From the NCBI RefSeq assembly GCF_008520305.1, contig NZ_ML703299.1:1-37954 (forward strand): a stretch of DNA of 37,954 nt. Direction: 5' to 3'. Below the pieces are notes generated by a model. The model made no database searches, was not told the DNA's origin, and saw only the letters and a list, made by a program, of their open reading frames with translations. The first letter of the stretch is position 1; each line of letters begins with the position of its first letter. Below are positions 15,933 to 23,672 of the stretch, piece after piece. The position numbers and the translations under genes were made by a program. This DNA comes from Mesorhizobium sp. SARCC-RB16n. Lineage in GTDB: Bacteria > Pseudomonadota > Alphaproteobacteria > Rhizobiales > Rhizobiaceae.

Positions 15933-16885
15933 TTGCGGATCGCTCCAAAGGACATGCCGCGTAAGAGGTGGTTGCGGAGCAGGAAGGTGAAGATCGCGAC
16001 GGGCAGCAGGAACAGGACGGTTCCGGCAGCGATCACCGTCCAATCGGTAAGGCCTGAGCCAACTTGGCTGGGGATGAACGGCGGTGCAGTCTGGGCTCGG
16101 CGATTGGTCATGATCAGTGCGAAGGCATATTCGTTCCACGCGGTGATGAAGCAGAACACGGCGGTGGCGGCGATACCTGTGGCGGCCTCGGGCAGGACGA
16201 TCTTGAAGAACGCCTGCATGCGCGTGTAACCGTCGACGAGCGCGGCCTCCTCGTACTCCTTGGGGATCTCGTCCATGAAACCCTTCATCAGCCAGACGGA
16301 GAAGGACAGGTTGAAGGCGGTGTAGAGGATGATCAGGCCGATATGCGTGTCATTCAGCCCGACAGCCCGATACATCAGGTACATCGGAATCGCGACCACC
16401 ACCGGTGGCAACATACGCGTCGACAGGATGAAGAAGAGCAGGTCCGCTTCCCCCTTTACCTTGAAGCGAGAGAAACCGTAGGCCGTGAGTGTGCCCATGC
16501 TGACCGCGAGCAGCGTGCTGCTGATGGCAATGATAAGGCTGTTCACAAAACGATCGGGGTATGGCGACAATTGCGGGCTGTCGCCGACCTTCAAGATGCG
16601 CTCGCCGCCATCGTAAACCGCCTTCTCCCACCATGGTGCCGCGGCGTAGGTCGCGGGATCGACCGGTTTCGTCTGCTGCACGCGCTTGGTGAACAGCTTG
16701 ACGAACGGCGTTAGCTCCGGCTGAAAAAGCACGGTCGGCGGCACTGTGGTGGCGAGTGCGCGTGGTTTGAAAGCGGTCGAGGCTATCCAGTAGATCGGCG
16801 CCAGAAAGACAATCATCACGACCAGGACCGCGACAATGGCGATACGGTTGAGCGCTATCTCGCCGCCAGTGCGAACTGCGGCCAT
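15929..16885 (-). CDS. Sugar-type ABC importer permease 2 (MalG-like)
   Basis: The 318-residue inner-membrane protein has about six transmembrane segments and the cytoplasmic EAA motif EYEEAALVDGYTRMQAFFKI, which contacts the ATPase. After the first helix it has an unusually long periplasmic segment of about 80 residues (from about residue 35 to 115), longer than in MalG-like permeases of about 275 residues. The ATG at 16885 lies one base after the stop of permease 1. It is co-transcribed with the binding protein, permease 1, the small membrane protein and two ATPases. Confidence 0.92.
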   Translation of the reverse strand: MAAVRTGGEIALNRIAIVAVLVVMIVFLAPIYWIASTAFKPRALATTVPPTVLFQPELTPFVKLFTKRVQQTKPVDPATYAAAPWWEKAVYDGGERILKVGDSPQLSPYPDRFVNSLIIAISSTLLAVSMGTLTAYGFSRFKVKGEADLLFFILSTRMLPPVVVAIPMYLMYRAVGLNDTHIGLIILYTAFNLSFSVWLMKGFMDEIPKEYEEAALVDGYTRMQAFFKIVLPEAATGIAATAVFCFITAWNEYAFALIMTNRRAQTAPPFIPSQVGSGLTDWTVIAAGTVLFLLPVAIFTFLLRNHLLRGMSFGAIRK

Positions 16886-16886
16886 C

Positions 16887-17792
16887 TCAGCGCTCCTTCA
16901 CCTTGTTGAGGTACTTCACGTAGATGTTGGTTATGGCCAGCACCATGATAAGCACGATGTAGGCCAGCGCCGACGATCTGCCGGTATCCCATTGCTGGAA
17001 GGCGAGACGGTAAAGCTTGATCGCAATCAGCTCCGTCGTTGGCTGAACGCTGAGGACATAGGCAAGGTCGAACGTCTTGAAGGCCTCCATGGTTCGGAAG
17101 ATGAGGGCGATCATCAGGATCGGCGCGACCAGCGGGAGCGTGATCCGCGTGAAGGTGTACCAACTGCTGGCACGGTCGATCGCGGCGGCCTCGTAGAGAT
17201 GCTTCGGCACCGCCGAAAGGCCAGCGAGGGAAAGCAGCATGACGAAGGGGGACCACATCCAGATATCGGTGATCGCTACCGCGTAGAGGGCAGTGTCGGC
17301 ATCCGACAGCAAGCCGAAATTGCGCAGGCCGAGAATGTAATTTATCGGCCCCCAGGACGGGCTGTAGAGGAGCTGCCAAAACAGGCCCACAACCGCCGCC
17401 GAGAGCATCATTGGCAACAACAGCAAGGTCGTCACCACCCCCTTGAAGGGGAAATCGCGATTGAGCAGAAGTGCGATCCCAAAGCCGATGATCATCTGCC
17501 CGCCAACCGAGACGATCACATATTTGGCTGTGATGACGAAGTTGGTCCAAATGCGCTGGTCGGCAAGCAGATCGCGATAGTTTTGCAGCCCCACGAAACT
17601 CCATGGCACGTTGCGGTTCGCTGCGAAGTCGGTGAAGGAATAACCCAGCGAATAAATCAACGGAAAAATATTGAAGACGATCAGAAACAGGACCGTCGGA
17701 ATAATGAAAATATTTCGGATGGTGAGATCACTCCAACCACGGGCGGCTGCCCGCGACTGTGGGTCCAACGTATTCAGAACCGAAACTACCAA
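16887..17792 (-). CDS. Sugar-type ABC importer permease 1 (MalF-like)
   Basis: The 301-residue protein has six transmembrane segments, starting with IIPTVLFLIVFNIFPLIYSL. Its EAA-type loop is HLYEAAAIDRASSWYTFTRI. The start is a TTG at 17792 with GGAGG five bases upstream. The longer frame back to 17909 would include the intercistronic hairpin and overlap the end of the binding-protein gene. It pairs with permease 2 to form the importer channel. Confidence 0.9.
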   Translation of the reverse strand: MVVSVLNTLDPQSRAAARGWSDLTIRNIFIIPTVLFLIVFNIFPLIYSLGYSFTDFAANRNVPWSFVGLQNYRDLLADQRIWTNFVITAKYVIVSVGGQMIIGFGIALLLNRDFPFKGVVTTLLLLPMMLSAAVVGLFWQLLYSPSWGPINYILGLRNFGLLSDADTALYAVAITDIWMWSPFVMLLSLAGLSAVPKHLYEAAAIDRASSWYTFTRITLPLVAPILMIALIFRTMEAFKTFDLAYVLSVQPTTELIAIKLYRLAFQQWDTGRSSALAYIVLIMVLAITNIYVKYLNKVKER

Positions 17793-17820
17793 AGCTTCCT
17801 CCAGAAATCCCCTCGGAACA

Positions 17821-17854
17821 GTTTCGAGGGAAGGCCCCCGCCTCCCCTCGAAAC
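17821..17854. other. Intercistronic hairpin between binding-protein and permease genes
   Basis: GTTTCGAGGG (17821-17830) and CCCTCGAAAC (17845-17854) form a perfect 10-bp stem with a 14-nt loop just after the binding-protein stop. Such structures commonly protect the 3' end of the binding-protein mRNA, so that it is made in excess over the permeases. That is family knowledge applied by position. Confidence 0.7.
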
Positions 17855-17866
17855 GAGCGCATGAGC

Positions 17867-19183
17867 CTAGTGAACCGGGCGGTTGTACTTCTTGAAGGTC
17901 GCGGTCCAATCCTTGATGACGCCGTTCATGGCCTCCTCGGCCGTCCCCTTGTTGTTGACGACGAAGGGATAAACGTTGTCGTTGAATTGGGTCAGCAGTT
18001 CGGCATATTCCGGCGGCGTCCAGAAGTCCCTGACGATCTTCATCGAGTCATAGAAGGCCTTGTTGTAAGGCGTCGCGTTCTGGAATTCCGCGGACTCGAG
18101 CACGGCCTTGGAACAGGTATAGCCGCCTAGCTTCGACCACTTCAGCTGGGTCTCATCCTTGACGAACCATTCCAGGAACTTCATCGCCTCGTCCTGTTTC
18201 TTGGAATAGGAGACGACCGAAATGCCTTGCCCGCCCAGCGCGGCGACATGGACGCCTGTCGGGCCGGGGGGATTGGCAAAGTACCCTGTGCCCGCGGCAT
18301 GTGGATTGGTGGCCGGGTTTGCCAGGGCAGGGAAAAAGGCGAAAAAGTTCATGCTCATCGCCGCCAGCCCCGAGGTGATCGCCTGATTGTTCTCGAGGAA
18401 GAAGGCTTTGTTCCAGCCGGGCGGGGTGAACTTGAACAGGTCATGATAGGCCTGCAGACCAGCGATCGACTCCTTCGAATTCACGACGCCGTTGATCTTG
18501 TAGGTGTCGTACTCGCCGAGACTGCCGCCATAGGCGAAGATCGTCTGCTCGGTTCCCATCGCCACTGCGTCGTAGGAATTGTCGGTATAGAGGGCGACGC
18601 CGTAGCGGTTCTTGTCTGGACGAGTGAAGAATTCGGCAATATCGTGAAGCGCCTTCTGGTCTTTCGGCACGTCAAGGTCGTAGCCGTACTTGGCCTTGAA
18701 GTTCGCTTTCTCGGTGGGGTCCTCGAACCAGTCCTTGCGATAGGACCAGCCATTGACATCACCCTCGAGCGGAATTGCCCAGAACTTGTTGCTCTTCAGC
18801 GGATACTCGCCATAGGCAAGCGTTGCCGGCAGGAAGACGTCCTTGAGTTTGTGTTTGTTGAAGAAGTCCGTGAGATCGACCCAGTGCCCCTGTTCGGAGC
18901 CGACCCCCAGCCACTGGGAATCGCCAACGATCAGATCGTACGCATCGCCATGAGCATTCAACTCGGCGAATGTCTTGGTCTGGAAGTCGGGCCAGGGCGT
19001 GGTCTCGATTGTGACCTTGACGCCGGTCTCGGCCGTATAGTCGTTGACGAGTTCCTGAAGATAATTGGCCGGATCCCATTCCGCCCAGAAGATGGTGAGC
19101 TCTTTGTCCTGCGCGTAGACTGAAGTCCCGCAGGCAAGAGTTAAGCCAATACCAGCAAGCAAGCTGGTCACAAACTTGCGCAT
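17867..19183 (-). CDS. Sugar-type ABC importer substrate-binding protein (family 1)
   Basis: The 438-residue periplasmic protein begins with a Sec signal (MRKFVTSLLAGIGL, cleavage near VYAQ, residue 24-25). The two-lobed family 1 binding-protein fold follows (LTIFWAEWDP, then YDLIVGDSQWLGVG and a C-terminal hinge region). It should capture a sugar or polyol for the importer encoded downstream. The ATG at 19183 has GGGAGGAAA upstream; the in-frame ATG at 19207 would spoil the signal peptide. It is the first gene of the operon, preceded by a 364-nt control region with two GntR-type operators. The ligand cannot be assigned. Confidence 0.93.
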   Translation of the reverse strand: MRKFVTSLLAGIGLTLACGTSVYAQDKELTIFWAEWDPANYLQELVNDYTAETGVKVTIETTPWPDFQTKTFAELNAHGDAYDLIVGDSQWLGVGSEQGHWVDLTDFFNKHKLKDVFLPATLAYGEYPLKSNKFWAIPLEGDVNGWSYRKDWFEDPTEKANFKAKYGYDLDVPKDQKALHDIAEFFTRPDKNRYGVALYTDNSYDAVAMGTEQTIFAYGGSLGEYDTYKINGVVNSKESIAGLQAYHDLFKFTPPGWNKAFFLENNQAITSGLAAMSMNFFAFFPALANPATNPHAAGTGYFANPPGPTGVHVAALGGQGISVVSYSKKQDEAMKFLEWFVKDETQLKWSKLGGYTCSKAVLESAEFQNATPYNKAFYDSMKIVRDFWTPPEYAELLTQFNDNVYPFVVNNKGTAEEAMNGVIKDWTATFKKYNRPVH

Positions 19184-19346
19184 AATGATTTCCTCCCTTG
19201 TGCGCATTCTACCTTGTCATGCGAGCCGGCGACGGAGCCGGCCCTGGTAGTTCCTCCCGTGGTCGCGCTTTCCGAATTCGGAGCCTCCTCGCTCTGTCCG
19301 GAAATGGGTCGCAGCCCTCACTTTCGATCCAATTTTATTTCCAATC

Positions 19347-19357
19347 TGGTATTACCA
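19347..19357. promoter_or_regulatory. GntR/FadR-type operator O3 (TGGTATTACCA)
   Basis: This is a perfect TGGT-ATT-ACCA site about 164 bp upstream of the binding-protein ATG. It overlaps the candidate -10 hexamer of the importer operon. Bound regulator there would be expected to repress. Confidence 0.7.
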
Positions 19358-19519
19358 ATTATGAATGCCCGTCAAGCCCTTTCTTGAGCAACTTTGCCCG
19401 CCAAAGCCACCGAATCCGAGACTTATCCAACTGTTTTCTCTATATTTTCCTACTCATTGATACGCTTTGGCCTTGCGCGGACTTTTGCATTGCGGGTATT
19501 AGCAGTATTTGGCACTCAA

Positions 19520-19536
19520 ATCTGGTAGAACCAGAT
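19520..19536. promoter_or_regulatory. GntR/FadR-type operator O4 (ATCTGGT-AGA-ACCAGAT)
   Basis: This is the most symmetrical site of the set: a perfect 7-bp inverted repeat with a 3-nt centre. It lies 166 bp further from the importer start than O3. Two spaced sites allow looping repression. It is also 12 bp beyond the end of the TetR gene. Confidence 0.75.
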
Positions 19537-19547
19537 AAGGGCTATTT

Positions 19548-20225
19548 CTATCTCGTCGCCAGCGTCATCCCAGCCGTATCGGCGGCCGACTCCGCGATCG
19601 CCGCGCGCACCAACGCACCCGCCGCCCATTGCGCGACCGACATCATCCGGCGGCTGTCCAGCCCCCATATATCCTTGAGCACGATCAGCACCTCGACGCC
19701 GAAGATCAGCGACAGCGCCTGCGCAAGCCTCTTGAAGTCGCGCGGCGGCAAGCGACCCTTGAGCGGCGCGAGCGCCTCCTTCAGCAATTCGACGCGATGG
19801 CCGCGCGTGAAGGCCGGCTCGCCGCCCAGCGTGCCTGCCTGGCGCCGGGCCCATTGATCGAGCGACAGCTTCAACGCTGCCTTGAATGTCGCCTCGAAAG
19901 CCTCGATGCGCGGCATGGCCGTATCGAACAGTTGGGCTACGCGGCTCTCGGCATCGGCGGCAGTGGATTTCCAGGTGAGGATCGGTCCAAGCCCCTCGTC
20001 GACGACAGCCTGCACCAGGGCTGCCTGGCTCGGAAAATAGCGATAGGCGGTGGCGCGGGACACTTCCGCCGCCTCCGCGACCTCGCTGACCGACGGCGTG
20101 ACACCCGCCTGCATCAGCTTTGTCGCCGTCTCCAGCATCAGCCGTTTCGTGCGCGCGCGAGGGCCGCGCTCGGCTCTCTCACCGGTGTCGTCGTTGGTTG
20201 CGGGTTGTTGACGTGAGACATCCAT
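19548..20225 (-). CDS. TetR/AcrR-family transcriptional regulator
   Basis: The 225-residue protein has a TetR helix-turn-helix after a polar 20-residue leader (TKRLMLETATKLMQAG, then VSEVAEAAEVSRATAYRYFPSQ). A helical effector domain follows. The ATG at 20225 is used; upstream sequence would read through the divergent promoter. It is divergent from the UPF0261 operon. The plus-strand promoter of that operon overlaps the first codons of this gene, so the protein probably represses it and itself. Confidence 0.9.
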   Translation of the reverse strand: MDVSRQQPATNDDTGERAERGPRARTKRLMLETATKLMQAGVTPSVSEVAEAAEVSRATAYRYFPSQAALVQAVVDEGLGPILTWKSTAADAESRVAQLFDTAMPRIEAFEATFKAALKLSLDQWARRQAGTLGGEPAFTRGHRVELLKEALAPLKGRLPPRDFKRLAQALSLIFGVEVLIVLKDIWGLDSRRMMSVAQWAAGALVRAAIAESAADTAGMTLATR

Positions 20226-20236
20226 ACCAATACGAT
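20208..20236 (+). promoter_or_regulatory. Sigma70-like promoter for the UPF0261-PEP hydrolase-cupin operon
   Basis: TTGACG (20208-20213), a 17-nt spacer and TACGAT (20231-20236) fit a housekeeping promoter on the plus strand, 130 bp upstream of the ATG at 20366. A perfect inverted repeat TGAGAC (20214-20219) / GTCTCA (20243-20248) straddles the -10 and could be part of the TetR operator. Confidence 0.6.
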
Positions 20237-20365
20237 ACGCCCGTCTCAAAAAATTGCAATGGCAGCCCTTATTACTGGAGTGGCCACGTTGACGCTCTAC
20301 GGCGCACAAAGCTTTCATCTGCTGAGCATCACCACCTTCGAGCCAGCCAGCGCAGGGAGGTGCTG

Positions 20366-21562
20366 ATGAAGAGCATCTATGTGGTGGGCACCGCCGACAC
20401 GAAGGGCGAGGAACTCGCCTTCCTGGCCGATGCGATCGCCGCGACGGGCGCCATCGTTTGCCGCGTCGATGTCGGAACGCGAGGCGCGACCGTGCCGGTC
20501 GACGTCACGGCTGAGGAGGTTGCCGCCTGTCATCCCGATGGCCGCGGTGCGGTGCTCGGCATCGACGACCGTGGCAGATCGGTTGCGGCAATGGCCGAGG
20601 CATTCACGCGCTTTGTCCAGTCGCGTACCGACATATCGGGTGTGGTCGGCATTGGCGGCGGCGGCGGCACTTCGATCATCACCGCGGGCATGCGCGCGCT
20701 GCCGCTCGGCCTGCCCAAGATCATGGTCTCGACGCTGGCCTCCGGCGACACCGCTCCCTATGTCGACGTATCCGACATCATTATGATGCCATCGGTGACC
20801 GACATGGCCGGCCTCAACCGGCTGTCCCGTGTCGTGCTGCACAACGCCGCCCAGGCGATAGCCGGTATGGCGGCCAATCCAGCGCCGGCAGCGGACGGCA
20901 AGGCGTCAATCGGCCTCACCATGTTCGGCGTCACCACGCCTTGCGTGACCGCCATCGCCGAACAACTCCGGTCCAGATACGACTGCATGGTCTTCCACGC
21001 CACCGGCACCGGCGGCCGCAGCATGGAGAAATTGGCCGACAGCGGCCTATTGTCGGGTGTCGTCGACATCACCACGACCGAGGTCTGCGACCTCCTCTGC
21101 GGCGGCGTGCTGCCGGCGACGCAGGATCGTTTCGGCGCCATCGCCCGCATCGGCCTGCCCTATGTCGGCTCGGTCGGCGCGCTCGACATGGTCAATTTCT
21201 GGGCGCCATCGACCATTCCGGAGCGCTATCGCGGCCGGCTGTTCTACGAGCACAATCCGAACGTCACGCTGATGCGCACGACCGCGCAGGAATGCCGCGC
21301 GATCGGCGAATGGATCGGCACTGGGCTCGCCCAGTGCGAAGGTCCGGTGCATTTCCTGATCCCGGAAAAAGGCGTCTCCGCGCTCGACATCGAAGGCGGC
21401 CCCTTCTTCGATCCGGAAGCCGACGCCGTCCTGTTCGACGCCATCGAGCGCACCATCAGGCCGGATGCGACGCGCCGCGTCACCCGCCTGCCGCTGCACA
21501 TCAACGATCCCGAATTCGCCAGGGCCGTGGTCGCTGCCTTCCTCGACATCGCCAAACAGTGA
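20366..21562 (+). CDS. UPF0261 / Tm-1-like ATP-binding domain protein
   Basis: The 398-residue protein matches the UPF0261 family. Its N-terminus is MKSIYVVGTADTKGEELAFL, followed by GVVGIGGGGGTS, KIMVSTLASGDT and a C-terminal FLIPEKGVSALDIEG segment. The fold has two Rossmann-like halves. In tomato, the same domain is the N-terminal part of the tobamovirus-resistance protein Tm-1. The bacterial role is unproven. The ATG at 20366 has GGGAGG five bases upstream. It is followed 9 nt later by the TIM-barrel gene that corresponds to the C-terminal part of Tm-1, so the two products probably act together. Confidence 0.92.
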   Translation: MKSIYVVGTADTKGEELAFLADAIAATGAIVCRVDVGTRGATVPVDVTAEEVAACHPDGRGAVLGIDDRGRSVAAMAEAFTRFVQSRTDISGVVGIGGGGGTSIITAGMRALPLGLPKIMVSTLASGDTAPYVDVSDIIMMPSVTDMAGLNRLSRVVLHNAAQAIAGMAANPAPAADGKASIGLTMFGVTTPCVTAIAEQLRSRYDCMVFHATGTGGRSMEKLADSGLLSGVVDITTTEVCDLLCGGVLPATQDRFGAIARIGLPYVGSVGALDMVNFWAPSTIPERYRGRLFYEHNPNVTLMRTTAQECRAIGEWIGTGLAQCEGPVHFLIPEKGVSALDIEGGPFFDPEADAVLFDAIERTIRPDATRRVTRLPLHINDPEFARAVVAAFLDIAKQ

Positions 21563-21571
21563 GACCCAGAC

Positions 21572-22438
21572 ATGCCAGCCATACCGCGCAAGGACATATT
21601 GAAGAAATTCCGGGGAATGATCGACAAGGGCGTGCCGATCGTCGGCGGCGGCGCCGGCACCGGCCTGTCGGCCAAGGCCGAGGAGGCCGGCGGCATCGAC
21701 CTCATCATCATCTACAATTCCGGCCGCTACCGCATGGCGGGGCGCGGCTCGGCCGCCGGCCTGCTCGCCTATGGCAACGCCAACGAGATCGTCAAGGAGA
21801 TGGCCTATGAGGTCTTGCCGGTGGTCAAGAAGACCCCGGTGCTGGCCGGGGTCAACGGCACCGACCCTTTCGTCATCATGCCGCTGCTGCTGGCGGAACT
21901 GAAGACGATGGGCTTTTCCGGCGTGCAGAATTTTCCGACCATCGGTCTCTTCGACGGCACCATGCGGCAGAGCTTCGAGGAGACAGGCATGGGCTTCGGC
22001 CTCGAGGTCGACATGATCGCCGAGGCACACGAGCTCGACCTCCTGACCACGCCCTATGTCTTCAACCCCGAAGAAGCGCGTGCCATGACCAAGGCCGGCG
22101 CCGATGTCGTCGTCGCCCACATGGGGGTGACGACCGGCGGCTCGATCGGTGCCACTTCGGCCAAATCGCTCGACGACTGCGTCGTTGCCATCGACGCCAT
22201 TGCCGAGGCGGCGCGCTCGGTACGCAAGGATGTCATCCTGCTTTGCCATGGCGGGCCGATCTCGATGCCGGACGATGCGCGTTACATCCTCTCCCATGCC
22301 AAGGGCCTGCACGGCTTTTATGGCGCGAGCTCGATGGAACGGCTGCCGGCGGAAGCCGCGATCGCCAGGCAGACCGCGGATTTCAAGGCCGTCACACTGG
22401 GCAGCGACAGAGTGCCCGCGAAGAAAAAGAAGGGATGA
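21572..22438 (+). CDS. Phosphoenolpyruvate hydrolase-like TIM-barrel protein
   Basis: The 288-residue protein has the features of the TIM-barrel signal-transduction/PEP-hydrolase-like family. It starts with [20 protein letters not shown] and contains [30 protein letters not shown] and [16 protein letters not shown], ending with a Lys-rich tail. Relatives show PEP-mutase/hydrolase-like barrels, but activity here is not demonstrated. It lies 9 nt after the UPF0261 gene and 6 nt before the cupin gene. With UPF0261 it reconstitutes the Tm-1 domain pair as separate polypeptides. Confidence 0.9.
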   Translation: MPAIPRKDILKKFRGMIDKGVPIVGGGAGTGLSAKAEEAGGIDLIIIYNSGRYRMAGRGSAAGLLAYGNANEIVKEMAYEVLPVVKKTPVLAGVNGTDPFVIMPLLLAELKTMGFSGVQNFPTIGLFDGTMRQSFEETGMGFGLEVDMIAEAHELDLLTTPYVFNPEEARAMTKAGADVVVAHMGVTTGGSIGATSAKSLDDCVVAIDAIAEAARSVRKDVILLCHGGPISMPDDARYILSHAKGLHGFYGASSMERLPAEAAIARQTADFKAVTLGSDRVPAKKKKG

Positions 22439-22444
22439 TGAGAG

Positions 22445-22864
22445 ATGACCGACAAGAGCAAGATGTTTGTCTATCCGAAGGACGTCAGCGCCTTCGGTTT
22501 CGACTGGGGGAAATTGTCCCTGACCGTTGCGCCCGAAGTGAATGGCGCTGTCCGCTTTTCCGGCGGCGTCGTCGATCTGCCCTCGGGCAAGGGCCATACC
22601 CGCCACAACCATCCGGGCGCCGAGGAAATCATCTTCGTCATTTCGGGCCATGGCGAACAGATGGTCGAGGACGAGAAGGGCAATCCGGTGGTCGAGAAGG
22701 TCGGGCCCGGCTGCACCATCTACGTGCCGGAAAGCCGCTTCCACTCGACGCTCAACACCGGCGACGGGCCGATGCAGCTCTTCGTGGTTTATTCGCCGGC
22801 CGGGCCGGAACTAGGCTTGCGCGAGTTGCCGGATTTCAGGCTGATCCCGGCGGGTGGGAAGTGA
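22445..22864 (+). CDS. Small cupin-domain protein
   Basis: The 139-residue single-domain cupin carries the metal-binding motif 1 as HTRHNHPGAEEIIFVISGHG (two His and a Glu) and a motif 2 around FHSTLNTGDGP. Such proteins isomerise, dioxygenate or just bind small acids. It lies 6 nt after the PEP-hydrolase-like gene, the last member of the operon. Its constant role is likely in the same pathway, with an unknown metabolite. Confidence 0.9.
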   Translation: MTDKSKMFVYPKDVSAFGFDWGKLSLTVAPEVNGAVRFSGGVVDLPSGKGHTRHNHPGAEEIIFVISGHGEQMVEDEKGNPVVEKVGPGCTIYVPESRFHSTLNTGDGPMQLFVVYSPAGPELGLRELPDFRLIPAGGK

Positions 22865-22917
22865 AGCACGCTGTTCCGGCCGAGACATTCAAAGCAAAAA
22901 CCAAGCAGAAGAATAGG

Positions 22918-23671
22918 TCAGATCCGAAGGCCTATCCGCATGGTGCGAGCAACCTTTGCCAGATTTTGAACGCCCGTTACGCCGCCTGGTTGGTCTAACA
23001 ACCCTGGCTCATCACGATCGAGGCGAAATCCTCTGAGATCGTCAAAACGCTTTATCCAGAAAGCTAAACATCGCTCTGCTGCCTCTGCTCCCAACTGCCA
23101 GAACACAAACCGAACCGCATCTTGCGGAAACGAGAAGCCCACCACCTCAGATCCTGTGAGTTCTTCAGCGAGCCGATGCGGTGTGTCGAAGCGGTCGAAA
23201 AAAGGTAGGGCAATCTTTTGTATCTTACCGATGATGTCCGCAATTTTGATTTGACGAGTGTGCGGATCAGCGATGTTCCAAGTCCACCAATCATGAGGCA
23301 GCTGCAAGTTACCAATCTGTCCGCCGGCCGCCCACTCTCGAACCCCAAAGGGCCAACTCGAGCGTTCATCCCACGCCTTCAGTGCTTTGTTGTGAACAGA
23401 GACATGTACCATAAGCGCGACATAGTCGTCGCTATTCAGGTAGTCGGACTGAAACCGGAGTTGGAACGCCCAGTCTCCAGTTCGCCGTGTTGCGTACGGG
23501 CCGCTCTTGGCGAACTCCGTTCGGCTGAAAAGCCGAACAAACCTGTTCGCATCCCCTTCAGAAAAATATCCCGTGGAAGCGTCCTCTCCATTCTGGCCGT
23601 TCCTTCGGTCGTGATATTTGTCAAAGCAGGTCTCTGAAACCAGCGATTGGCTGTTCCCGCTAAGTCGCTTC
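22918..23671 (-). pseudogene. 5'-truncated ORF of unknown function
   Basis: An open frame runs on the minus strand from about 23688 to a TGA at 22918 and reads like protein from at least TGYFSEGDANRFVRLF onward, through GDWAFQLRFQSDYLN and VSVHNKALKAWDERSSWPFG to DWWTWNIADP. The first in-frame ATG is at 23412, in the middle of this apparently conserved stretch. No ATG, GTG or TTG precedes it before the peptidase stop at 23673. G+C is lower than in neighbours (27 of 60 bases in 23221-23280). It looks like a transferred gene that lost its 5' end when the peptidase segment was joined; a DUF4304-like identity is only a weak impression. Confidence 0.55.
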
Positions 23672-23672
23672 C

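Larger units (their letters stand above)
19184..19547. promoter_or_regulatory. 364-nt control region of the six-gene ABC importer
   Basis: This is an A+T-rich intergenic region between the binding-protein gene and the end of a TetR gene. It holds operators O3 and O4. On the minus strand TTGACG (19370-19375) and TAATAC (19349-19354) look like promoter hexamers, but with a short 15-nt spacer. O3 would cover the -10. The open frame on the plus strand (19198-19857) is rejected as non-coding. Confidence 0.6.

Noticed and set aside
15841-15940. DUF2160 identity for the small membrane protein
   Set aside because: The position in an importer operon is similar, but the sequence does not resemble the DUF2160 sequence I remember, so no family is assigned.
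21047-22744. 565-codon open frame on the minus strand
   Set aside because: It is antisense to the UPF0261, PEP-hydrolase-like and cupin genes, which have clear family motifs and ribosome-binding sites. Long antisense frames are expected in high-G+C DNA.
22441-22998. Plus-strand frame after the PEP-hydrolase-like gene (22243-22998)
   Set aside because: It overlaps the cupin gene out of frame and shows no domain. The cupin frame carries the metal-binding motif.
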